Origin: Alphaproteobacteria bacterium
GTDB taxonomy: Bacteria > Pseudomonadota > Alphaproteobacteria > CAAHEQ01 > UBA3637
DNA: 14,056 nucleotides
Assembly (NCBI GenBank): GCA_900772625.1
Contig: CAAHEQ010000096.1
Span: 1-14,056, forward strand
Reading direction: 5' to 3'
Under the pieces are notes generated by a model that saw only the letters and a program-made list of their open reading frames with translations, had not been told where the DNA came from and ran no database searches. Shown here piece by piece: positions 5,938 through 13,597 of this stretch; within the stretch, counting starts at the first letter, position 1; the number at the start of each line of letters is the position of its first letter. Both the position numbers and the translations under genes were made by a program.

Positions 5938-7617
5938 ATGTTGCAATCCTTGCTGATTCGTAATGTTGTGTTAATTGACAAGCTTGAGCTGAAGTTCAAT
6001 GCAGGGCTCAGTGTGTTTACGGGTGAAACGGGCGCAGGTAAATCAATTTTGTTGGACGCGTTGTCGTTGGCACTGGGCGCTAGAGCAGATGCTGGCTTAG
6101 TGCGCCACGGACAAGACAGCTTGTCGGTGACGGCCGAGTTTGACATTACGCAATCGCACCCCGCGTATCAAATGCTCAAAGAAAACGATCTGGAGGCCGA
6201 TACAACCTTGATTTTGCGCCGCACATTGACAAAGGACGGCAAGAGTAAAGCCTATGTCAACGATACGCCTGTCAGCGTGAATCTGCTCAGGCTTTTCGGC
6301 GACACGCTTGTTGAAATACACGGTCAGTTTGCCTCGCATAGTTTGCTCAACCCTGCCACTCATTTGGGCGTGCTGGACAGCTATGGTCAGTTATCTGAAA
6401 ACGTCCTGTTGTGCAAAACCGCTTATCAGGATTGGCGGGCGCAGCAAAAAAAGGTCGCTAAGGCCGAAGAGATTTTGCAAAAAGCCAAGGCCGATGAAGA
6501 GTTTTTATCGCATGCCGTTAAAGAATTGGAAGCTTTTAATCCTGCGGTGGGTGAGGAAGAACAGCTCAGCGAAAAACGCACTTCTTTAATGAATGCGGAA
6601 AAAATTACCGAAAGCCTGAATGCGGCGTATCAGATTATTTCGACAAGCTCAGGCAGTTCGCTGCAATCACAGCTTTCTTCGGCAATGCGCGAGCTGGAAA
6701 AAGCGGCGCGCTTTATTCCCAATAAGTTTGACGATATTATTGCGTCTCTGGATATGGCCTCGGAAAATCTGGCTGTGGCCAGTGACGAGCTGGAAAGCAT
6801 TGCCTCTTCATTTGAAGATCCTGCGCAAGAGTTGGAGCGTGTGGACGAACGTTTTTTTGCGCTGAAAGACTTGTCGCGCAAATATCACGTTGAGTGTGAT
6901 GAGTTGCCCGCAACGTTGGCCGACTACAGACAAAAGCTTGGGCTGATTGACAAGGGCGAAGATGAGCTGCTGGCATTAAGGCAAGACGAGCAAACTAAAC
7001 GTTTGGCATTCCTGTCAAAAGCGGCTGAGCTGAGTGCTTTACGCCACAAGGCAGCCGAAAAGTTGGATAAAGCGGTGTGTGGTGAATTGCCTGCGCTTAA
7101 ATTGGACAAGGCGCGTTTTGTGACGGTGCTGGAAGACTTGCCCGAGCAAGAAGCCACCGAGACAGGATTAAACAAAGCGACATTTTGCATTGCGACCAAT
7201 GCGGGCACTGACATTGCACCTTTAAATAAGGTTGCCTCGGGTGGTGAGCTTGCACGCTTTATGTTGGCGCTGAAGGTCAATTTGGCGGGGCTTGAAGACA
7301 TTCCGACTTTGATTTTTGACGAGGTTGACAGCGGTATTGGTGGCGCTACGGCTTCGGCAGTAGGGCAACGTTTGGCACGCCTTGGCAAAGAGCGGCAAGT
7401 GTTGGTTGTCACGCATTCGGCGCAGGTGGCGGCGTTTGGCTTATCGCATATTCAAGTATCCAAATCCGCAACCAATGACGGCGTTGTTTTGACAACGATT
7501 AAGCCTTTGGATGAGGCGGCGCGGTTGGAGGAAATCGCGCGGATGCTGTCAGGTGAACAAGTGACAGAGCAAGCACGGGCGGCGGCTAAAACTTTATTGG
7601 AGAAATCATGCGTTTAA
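5938..7617 (+). CDS. recN: DNA repair protein RecN
   Basis: RecN is an SMC-like ATPase that acts with RecA at double-strand breaks. The 559-residue product has the full family layout. The N-terminal head contains Walker A GETGAGKS (29-36) and a Q-loop region EIHGQFASHSL (126-136). The centre (about 150-370) is coiled-coil rich, with many charged and Ala/Leu/Glu residues. The C-terminal head has the ABC signature KVASGGELARF (431-441), Walker B PTLIFDEVDSGIGG with D461 and E462, and the switch motif VTHSAQVAAF with H493. The ATG is 3 nt after bamD, with an AGGGAAG site inside the end of bamD. The stop overlaps the start of ligA. No SOS box is apparent next to the gene, so it is probably expressed with bamD and ligA. 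Confidence 0.97.
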   Translation: MLQSLLIRNVVLIDKLELKFNAGLSVFTGETGAGKSILLDALSLALGARADAGLVRHGQDSLSVTAEFDITQSHPAYQMLKENDLEADTTLILRRTLTKDGKSKAYVNDTPVSVNLLRLFGDTLVEIHGQFASHSLLNPATHLGVLDSYGQLSENVLLCKTAYQDWRAQQKKVAKAEEILQKAKADEEFLSHAVKELEAFNPAVGEEEQLSEKRTSLMNAEKITESLNAAYQIISTSSGSSLQSQLSSAMRELEKAARFIPNKFDDIIASLDMASENLAVASDELESIASSFEDPAQELERVDERFFALKDLSRKYHVECDELPATLADYRQKLGLIDKGEDELLALRQDEQTKRLAFLSKAAELSALRHKAAEKLDKAVCGELPALKLDKARFVTVLEDLPEQEATETGLNKATFCIATNAGTDIAPLNKVASGGELARFMLALKVNLAGLEDIPTLIFDEVDSGIGGATASAVGQRLARLGKERQVLVVTHSAQVAAFGLSHIQVSKSATNDGVVLTTIKPLDEAARLEEIARMLSGEQVTEQARAAAKTLLEKSCV

Positions 7618-9680
7618 GACAAATCCCTGTATCCGAACTGAACCTCGAGCAAGCCCGTGACGAACTCAAAGCGCTGGCAGCTGAGCTTGCGCGTCTGGAC
7701 GATGCGTATTACCGAGACGATGCCCCGCTTTTGGCGGACATGGAATATGACGCCCTCAAAAAACGCAACGAGGCGATAGAGGCTCGGTTTCCTGAACTAG
7801 TGCTTCAAAACTCACCTTCGGTTAAAGTGGGCGCCAAAGCGGTGGACAGCTTTGCCAAAATCACACATAAAGAACCTATGTTATCGCTTTCGAATATTTT
7901 TGAGGAGGGCGAAATTGCCGAGTTTGTCGATCGCATTCGCCGCTTTTTAAATCTGTCCGAAACGGAGGCGTTAGAGTTTGTCGCCGAACCCAAAATCGAT
8001 GGGCTTTCTTATTCGGCGTTGTATGAAAACGGGCGCTTTGTTAAGGCTGCCACGCGGGGAGACGGTGCGGTGGGCGAGGATATCTCGGCTAACATTCGTA
8101 CGATTAAAGGCTTTCCATTGGAACTACAAGGCTCAAACTGGCCAAAAGAAATTGAAATCCGCGGGGAAGTCTTTATGACTAAACGCGACTTTTTTGCGCT
8201 GAATGCTCAAAATGAAGCGTTGGGCAAAAAAGTTTTTGCAAACCCCAGAAATGCAGCAGCAGGCTCACTGCGTCAGCTGGATCCCGCTATTACGGCCGAG
8301 CGCAACTTAAGCTTATTTGCCTACACAACGGGGTATGCGTCCGAGCAAACATGGCAAACGCAATGGGAGCTGTTGGAGCTTTTTAAAAACTGGGGCTTTT
8401 GCGTCAGCGATGAAGTGCGTTTTTGCGCTACGCAAGAAGACCTTGTGCAGTACTATCGGCGTATGCAAGAAATTCGCGCGGACTTATCATTTGATATTGA
8501 CGGCGTTGTCTATAAGGTCAATCGAATGGACTATCAGCGCCGTTTGGGCTTTATTGCGCGTGCCCCACGTTGGGCGATTGCACACAAGTTTCCGCCCACG
8601 CAAGCGCTGACAAGATTAAATAAAATCCGCATTCAAGTTGGGCGAACGGGGGCTTTAACGCCTGTGGCGGATTTAGAGCCGATTAACGTAGGCGGCGTGA
8701 TGGTGTCTCACGCGACCTTGCATAATCAAGACGAGCTTGAACGCAAGGACATTCGTGAAAAAGACATCGTTGTGATTCAACGCGCGGGCGATGTGATTCC
8801 GCAAGTCATTGCGGTTAAAAAAGACAAGCGTCCCGCCGATTCAAAGCCGTTCGAGTTCCCGAAAGTTTGCCCTGTATGTGGCAGCCATGTTGTGCGCGAG
8901 CCTGATGAGGCGGTGCATTATTGCAGTGGAGGGCTTGTGTGTTCGGCGCAAGCGCTGGGTCGCTTGAAACACTTTGTCTCCAAAGACGCGTTGGATATCG
9001 AGGGCTTGGGTAAAAAGAATATGGAAACTTTCTTTGAGCTGGGTTGGATTAAAAACCCCGCGGACATTTTCGACTTTGCACAAAAGCACGGGGACGCGTT
9101 GCGACAAATGGAAGGTTGGGGCATTAAGTCGGCACAAAAATTGTTTGATGCGATTGATAAAGTCAAACAAGGGGTCGCGCTGGATAAGTTTATCTTTGCG
9201 CTGGGTATTATGAGCGTTGGCCAAGCAACGGCGCGTTTGTTGGCCGAGCGCTTTACAAGCTTTGACGCATTTAAGGATAAAATGCGATCGCCTGACGCCA
9301 TGGCCGAGCTGACCGCGATAGACGGCATCGGTGAAGTGATGGCGCAAGAAATCATCGACTTTTTTGCCGAAGAAAAAAATATTGCGTTGCTTGAAGTTTT
9401 AAAAACGCAAATCAAAATCTTGCCGTTTGAAAGTCACAAGCGTGAGACGGCCTTTACAGGCAAAACAGTCGTTTTCACGGGCACATTAGAAACAATGACG
9501 CGTGATGAAGCCAAAGCGCTTGCCTTGAGCGCGGGCGCAAAAGTATCGGGCAGTGTGTCGGCCAAAACTGACTATGTCATTATGGGGCAAAATGCAGGAT
9601 CTAAGGCTAAACAAGCCGAAAAATTGGGCATCGCTATTATATCGGAAAAAGATTTTAAACAAAAGCTTGAAAATTTATAA
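7608..9680 (+). CDS. ligA: NAD+-dependent DNA ligase
   Basis: LigA seals nicks in duplex DNA using NAD+ and is essential for joining Okazaki fragments. The 690-residue product is full length. Domain Ia is at the N-terminus, with YYRDDAPLLADMEYD for NMN binding. The adenylation domain has catalytic Lys129 in EPKIDGLS, plus TRGDGAVGED, RGEVFM and DIDGVVYKVN. An OB fold follows (VGRTGALTPVADLEPI, VIQRAGDVIPQV). A zinc finger uses C421, C424, C439 and C445. The helix-hairpin-helix region lies around 460-590, and a BRCT domain (about 612-690) starts at ETAFTGKTVVFTGTL. The ATG overlaps the last 10 nt of recN and has GGAGAA upstream, which suggests translational coupling. The bamD-recN-ligA order recurs in alphaproteobacteria. 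Confidence 0.98.
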   Translation: MRLRQIPVSELNLEQARDELKALAAELARLDDAYYRDDAPLLADMEYDALKKRNEAIEARFPELVLQNSPSVKVGAKAVDSFAKITHKEPMLSLSNIFEEGEIAEFVDRIRRFLNLSETEALEFVAEPKIDGLSYSALYENGRFVKAATRGDGAVGEDISANIRTIKGFPLELQGSNWPKEIEIRGEVFMTKRDFFALNAQNEALGKKVFANPRNAAAGSLRQLDPAITAERNLSLFAYTTGYASEQTWQTQWELLELFKNWGFCVSDEVRFCATQEDLVQYYRRMQEIRADLSFDIDGVVYKVNRMDYQRRLGFIARAPRWAIAHKFPPTQALTRLNKIRIQVGRTGALTPVADLEPINVGGVMVSHATLHNQDELERKDIREKDIVVIQRAGDVIPQVIAVKKDKRPADSKPFEFPKVCPVCGSHVVREPDEAVHYCSGGLVCSAQALGRLKHFVSKDALDIEGLGKKNMETFFELGWIKNPADIFDFAQKHGDALRQMEGWGIKSAQKLFDAIDKVKQGVALDKFIFALGIMSVGQATARLLAERFTSFDAFKDKMRSPDAMAELTAIDGIGEVMAQEIIDFFAEEKNIALLEVLKTQIKILPFESHKRETAFTGKTVVFTGTLETMTRDEAKALALSAGAKVSGSVSAKTDYVIMGQNAGSKAKQAEKLGIAIISEKDFKQKLENL

Positions 9681-9694
9681 AAGTTTGCTACACT
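9667..9694 (+). promoter_or_regulatory. Promoter of the YdbH-like gene, starting inside ligA
   Basis: TTGAAA (9667-9672), a 16-nt spacer and TACACT (9689-9694) make a reasonable sigma70 promoter whose -35 overlaps the last codons of ligA. The predicted start near 9701 leaves about 25 nt before the next ATG. No terminator follows ligA, so read-through is also likely. Confidence 0.6.
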
Positions 9695-9709
9695 AGCAGA
9701 TGAGCAAAC
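9683..9709 (+). repeat. Inverted repeat GTTTGCT / AGCAAAC over the promoter -10 region
   Basis: A perfect 7-bp inverted repeat (9683-9689 and 9703-9709, 13-nt centre) overlaps the -10 box and predicted transcription start of the YdbH-like gene. It is not followed by a T run on the plus strand, so it is not a standard terminator for ligA. It could be an operator or a 5' hairpin; chance is possible. Confidence 0.35.
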
Positions 9710-9725
9710 AAAAAGGGGTAGGAAA

Positions 9726-12527
9726 ATGACAGATACGACAGATAATAAAAACAAGCCACAAGCAACGGAAGAATATGCAGGTCCTCCAAAGTCAACTCAT
9801 TTTCAGAAAAATGATGGAAGTGAGTCTGTCAATTTTAATGATTTGAGCAATTTTAAAAGCTTGAAAATGCCTCCAAAAGCACCAGAAAATGTGCGCTTTT
9901 CGGAAGAGGATATTTTAGCAACTCCGCCGTTCCCTAATAAAAATGAACTGCTCGATATTATTTCCGAACCCGACAGACGCAAAGCTGAAGAAGAAGCTGC
10001 TCGAGAAAACGCAAAGCAACAAATGCGCTCTCAGCTGGGGCGTTGGTTGAACTTTCAACACATTATGGCACAGATCAGACGAGGCTATAACGAATTTAAG
10101 GAAAAAAATGCCAAAACACTGCGTGCGCTCAATCAACTGTGGATTATTGCAAAGTTTTTTGCTTACCTCGTGGGCTTGAGTTTCTTTGTTGTGTGTTTTG
10201 TGTTTTACTTTACGCTCGAGCCTTTGCTGCGTGGCTATTTAAAGCAAAATCATTTAAATATCAGTTTTGAGTCCTTGTCATATTCTCTGTCTGAATTAAC
10301 AGTCAATAAACTCAAAGAAAATAATGGCCTGCTGACAATTGATAAGATTCGCTTGCAGTACAGTTTCGCGGATTTATTGTCCAAAAAAATCCCGTTTGCA
10401 GAGGTGACGGGGCTGAAGATTTACATTCAAGAAGGCGATACGTCCACCAATACGTTGGATGCGTTCTCACAAGTTTTGCTCAGATCGCGCTTGTTTAACA
10501 GTACGATGTTGTTTGCAATCGATTCTATTCGTTTTGAAAACTCGGTTGTTTACATCGGCAACAAAGAATATAAACTGCCCGTCAACTTTTCAGGCTTAGG
10601 CTCGCTGGGTGCTAAAAAGCAAATCGTCTTTCCGTTTGCCTTTACGCACAAGTTTTTGACGTTGCAAGCCAATGCAACGGGCGTTTTTGATTCAGGCTCG
10701 TCGGATTGGTCGCTCGAGATTGTAAAAGGCCAGCTGACTTTGCCGACTTTGGGCAAGCAAGATGTTAAGGGCTCAATTACGCTTAAAACAAGAAAGGGGC
10801 GACTGTCTACGTTAGATTTTAACGGTACATTGACAAGTGGCTCGGTGGTTAAAAAAACAAGTGTGCAAATTACACCTGCGGGACGGCGCTATAATGTAAA
10901 AATGACGATGAATACACCCGCAGAAAAAGGCGAAACTATTTATGATTTATCGTTGATAGATGTGCAGATAAACAAAGATTTAACGGGTTTTAAAACAAAC
11001 TCACCAATCAGCGTAAAAGTGACGAACTACCGTACGGAAAACTTTAAGGCCGATACAATTCAGTTTTTGGGCAATGGTGTGACAAACTGTGCCGCGAATG
11101 AATGTTCGTTTAAACTGACGAAAAACTCGGATTTAGTGTTGCTTATGCCGCGCTATAACTACCACGGAACGGAGTTTTCAATTGCGCCTTATCCGCTGCG
11201 TTTGACGTTCGAGCCTATTCGCGAAAAGGCCTTTGTTCTGTCTCAGGGTGTGTTAAAGTTTACGACAGAGTTTAATCCAACTTCGTTCACACTCCAACAA
11301 ACAGCCGTATTATCCAAACCTTTTGAAACTAACATTCAGTTGGGGCAAGGTTCTATTCGAGGTGATGTAAGCTTGTCTGATTACTCGTTTAAAGCCAATA
11401 TTGAAAGCAGGTTGGAGGAAATTAAAAACGCTCAAATTACAGTTGGCAAAGGTGATGTGTCGGCGCTATTGTCTGACAAGGAAGGGACTTTGAAATTGTC
11501 CAGCAATGACGTGTCGGTTGCTAACTTGGGTTATTTTAAGCCTGATTTTAAGTTAAAAGCATTGCTTAACAGCGACTATTACTTCACGGCGGATATTGAA
11601 ACGAAAAATGGGCAAGTAAATTTGAGCACAAACGGCTATTATCACCCATATTCTAATGAAGTTTTGATGTCCATCAAGACAAACAAACCGATTGTGTTTA
11701 ATGAGACGAATTTATCGCCCGCACAGCTGTCGACGTATTTTAGCGAAGATTTGAAAGATGTGACTGGCGCGCTCAGCTTTAAAGGACGCATTCATTACAA
11801 AAATGCACGCTCGATTTCGGGGCCGTTGCAAGTGTTGTTGGATAACGTTTCCTTTACGTATGGCAACACAAAAGTCCGTCAGTTAAACTCGATTTTAAAT
11901 TTGACGCAACTGGTGCCATTCGGGGCGCAAGGCGAACAAAAAATCTATGTACGCGCGATTGATACTGTGCTGCCGTTTACGAATATAGACGCGTTGGTTT
12001 TCTTTGATGCATCGCGCAAGCAATTTAACTTGTCGTCCTCCAAAATGAAGCTGGCAGGCTATGAGCTGAATGCTGAACCGATGTGGTACAACTATGATGC
12101 AGCGCAGTATTCGTTCTCGTTCAACGGCGGAAATATGTCGCTGCAAAAGCTTGTGCGCGCTACGACAGTCAAAGACTTGAGGGTGGCAGGCCACGGTGCG
12201 ATTAACTTGACGCTTCAGTTGCAAGATGGGACAACAACGCTGAAAAACTTCGAGCTGTCAGCCGCCTCTGATACGCGAATTAAATACACGCCCGCAACGT
12301 ATCCAAGCCCTTATTTGGTGAAGTTGGCAGATGCCGAGTTTAAGCGTATGTCGGTATTCTTATCACAACAGGAAAATGCGCTGGAGATTATTTTCTCGGC
12401 GGACAACAAAGTTGGCAAGCGCAAGACAAACTTCCGCATTCCGCTGCCGAGCAACTTAGGACAATTTATTAAGCCAGAGGGTTATTCTTTGCCAAACGAC
12501 TTTTTGCGTATGAAAGAAAAATTTTAA
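9726..12527 (+). CDS. YdbH/AsmA-like membrane-anchored protein, probable intermembrane lipid transport
   Basis: This 933-residue protein has one clear transmembrane segment (about 138-164, LWIIAKFFAYLVGLSFFVVC), so most of it should lie in the periplasm. The periplasmic part is long, beta-rich and repetitive, as in the AsmA/YdbH/TamB group that bridges the envelope and moves phospholipid. The C-terminal 230 residues resemble YdbH best: NVSFTYGNTKVRQLNSILN, a LTQLVPFGAQGEQKIYVRAI strand pair, then MKLAGYELNAEPMWYN and a Gly-rich VAGHGAINLTLQLQDG. Unlike typical YdbH, about 137 charged, Pro-rich residues precede the membrane segment and should be cytoplasmic and partly disordered. The ATG follows GGGGTAGG. 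The next gene begins 3 nt after the stop. Family assignment is from recalled pattern and is moderate; the envelope location is firmer. Confidence 0.65.
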   Translation: MTDTTDNKNKPQATEEYAGPPKSTHFQKNDGSESVNFNDLSNFKSLKMPPKAPENVRFSEEDILATPPFPNKNELLDIISEPDRRKAEEEAARENAKQQMRSQLGRWLNFQHIMAQIRRGYNEFKEKNAKTLRALNQLWIIAKFFAYLVGLSFFVVCFVFYFTLEPLLRGYLKQNHLNISFESLSYSLSELTVNKLKENNGLLTIDKIRLQYSFADLLSKKIPFAEVTGLKIYIQEGDTSTNTLDAFSQVLLRSRLFNSTMLFAIDSIRFENSVVYIGNKEYKLPVNFSGLGSLGAKKQIVFPFAFTHKFLTLQANATGVFDSGSSDWSLEIVKGQLTLPTLGKQDVKGSITLKTRKGRLSTLDFNGTLTSGSVVKKTSVQITPAGRRYNVKMTMNTPAEKGETIYDLSLIDVQINKDLTGFKTNSPISVKVTNYRTENFKADTIQFLGNGVTNCAANECSFKLTKNSDLVLLMPRYNYHGTEFSIAPYPLRLTFEPIREKAFVLSQGVLKFTTEFNPTSFTLQQTAVLSKPFETNIQLGQGSIRGDVSLSDYSFKANIESRLEEIKNAQITVGKGDVSALLSDKEGTLKLSSNDVSVANLGYFKPDFKLKALLNSDYYFTADIETKNGQVNLSTNGYYHPYSNEVLMSIKTNKPIVFNETNLSPAQLSTYFSEDLKDVTGALSFKGRIHYKNARSISGPLQVLLDNVSFTYGNTKVRQLNSILNLTQLVPFGAQGEQKIYVRAIDTVLPFTNIDALVFFDASRKQFNLSSSKMKLAGYELNAEPMWYNYDAAQYSFSFNGGNMSLQKLVRATTVKDLRVAGHGAINLTLQLQDGTTTLKNFELSAASDTRIKYTPATYPSPYLVKLADAEFKRMSVFLSQQENALEIIFSADNKVGKRKTNFRIPLPSNLGQFIKPEGYSLPNDFLRMKEKF

Positions 12528-12530
12528 AAG

Positions 12531-12950
12531 ATGAGTAAAGTTTATTTGGTCTTAATCGGATTGTTGTTCGTGCTGATGGGCTGGGCATCAGAATTGATTG
12601 CAGTGCCAGTTTTTGCTGCTCTGAGTGTTGGAGTAGTGGCGCTTTTGGTGCAAAGCTTGCCTCAAAACACAACTTTGCCAGCCGTAGCATTAAAGCCCGC
12701 AAAAGTGATTTTGAATATTTCGCTGTGGGCGTGCATTGCGTTTTGTTTAAAATCTTATCAAGCCAGCATTTTATGCCTGAATTGCATTAAAAGCTATCTG
12801 GCGCGCGATATCAGCTTTTTTATGCAAAATGGCTTGTCGCTTCATACAGTTTTTAATGAAACGCAAACACGTTTTTGGACGATGGCAGGCATTGCTTTTG
12901 TTCTGATTGCAAGTTTGTTTGTGATGACGTTAAGGGAAAAACGCAAATGA
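12531..12950 (+). CDS. Small hydrophobic membrane protein, unknown function
   Basis: I do not recognise this 139-residue protein. It has hydrophobic segments at about 4-18, 22-41, 59-73 and 115-134, suggesting three or four membrane helices, with a positively charged C-terminus (REKRK). Four cysteines fall between helices: C68, C72, and a CxxC pair C82/C85 in ILCLNC. It begins 3 nt after the YdbH-like gene and its last 4 nt overlap the next gene as ATGA, so it is part of the same transcript. No good Shine-Dalgarno is seen, which suggests coupling to upstream translation. Because the next gene looks like a NuoN relic, this could be another subunit or remnant of a membrane ion-pumping module, but nothing in the sequence proves it. 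Confidence 0.75.
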   Translation: MSKVYLVLIGLLFVLMGWASELIAVPVFAALSVGVVALLVQSLPQNTTLPAVALKPAKVILNISLWACIAFCLKSYQASILCLNCIKSYLARDISFFMQNGLSLHTVFNETQTRFWTMAGIAFVLIASLFVMTLREKRK

Positions 12951-13597
12951 TGGACTTTGACTTTTTTACTTTTTTGTGGATAGCACTTGCGCTGTGTGCG
13001 CTTTCATCGTTTGCAGTGTTTTTTGCAAAGAAAATATCAACCGCGATGCTGGGCAGCGCATTTTTTCTTTTGGGTGTCACGGTGCAATTAAATGCAATTA
13101 GCTCGTTCAGCTCTTCCACGCTTGGGCAAGTGTGTGCCATTGAATTGTGGGTGATTTGGGCGCTGTTGTGTATCGGGTATGTGACGGTGCTGAAACAAGG
13201 TGCAGGGCGCAAAGCTTTGCCAAAGCTCTTTTTCCTGTTGCCCTTTGTTGCGTTTATCACAGTGGCAATTTCGCTCGATTTAGTGACATTGCTGCTGGGG
13301 CTTGGCTTATTTCACGTTGCCTTTGTTTTGCTCAAAGCCAGCAAAAAGCATACGATGGAGCAACTCGCCAAAGCTGTGCAGCAAGGCTTGGTTGCGTTTT
13401 CAAGCTATGCCTATGGTGTGGCGATTTTGTTGTCGCGTGAGGGCGTTTTGAACTTGTCGCGCTTGAATTTAAAACTCAGCATTTCCACGTGGGATGCGTG
13501 GACGACTTTGGGCTTTGGTCTGCTGGTGCTCAGCGTGGTGATTTATCTATACAGCATATTGCCGCTTGTTAAAAATAAGAAAAATGGAAAAGTTTAA
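12947..13597 (+). CDS. NuoN-like membrane protein, shortened and apparently degenerate
   Basis: The 216-residue protein is strongly hydrophobic, with about six candidate helices. Residues 110-157 line up with the core of complex I subunit NuoN, a proton-pumping antiporter-like subunit. LDLVTLLLGLGLFH matches the family's DLLTLYLGLELQSL. After a similar gap, EQLAKAVQQGLVAFSSYAYG matches EAGLKYFVLGALSSGLLLYG, keeping E138, K142, G147, Y156 and G157. The family glutamate of LGLEL is Gly120 here. NuoN is normally near 480 residues, so this protein covers less than half. nuoN commonly precedes birA in alphaproteobacteria, as here. The start at 12947 is chosen for its ATGA overlap with the upstream stop and AAGGGA before it; an open extension to 12875 has neither. 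Either a relic or a repurposed subunit is possible. Similarity is judged by eye. Confidence 0.6.
   Translation: MMDFDFFTFLWIALALCALSSFAVFFAKKISTAMLGSAFFLLGVTVQLNAISSFSSSTLGQVCAIELWVIWALLCIGYVTVLKQGAGRKALPKLFFLLPFVAFITVAISLDLVTLLLGLGLFHVAFVLLKASKKHTMEQLAKAVQQGLVAFSSYAYGVAILLSREGVLNLSRLNLKLSISTWDAWTTLGFGLLVLSVVIYLYSILPLVKNKKNGKV

Noticed and set aside
8841..9415. Two overlapping minus-strand open frames inside ligA
   Set aside because: They are antisense to the LigA zinc-finger and helix-hairpin-helix regions and arise from codon bias.
12875..12946. In-frame upstream extension of the NuoN-like gene (24 extra residues)
   Set aside because: It would overlap the upstream gene by 76 nt, is polar and cysteine-rich unlike a membrane-protein start, and lacks a ribosome-binding site; the ATGA start at 12947 is better.
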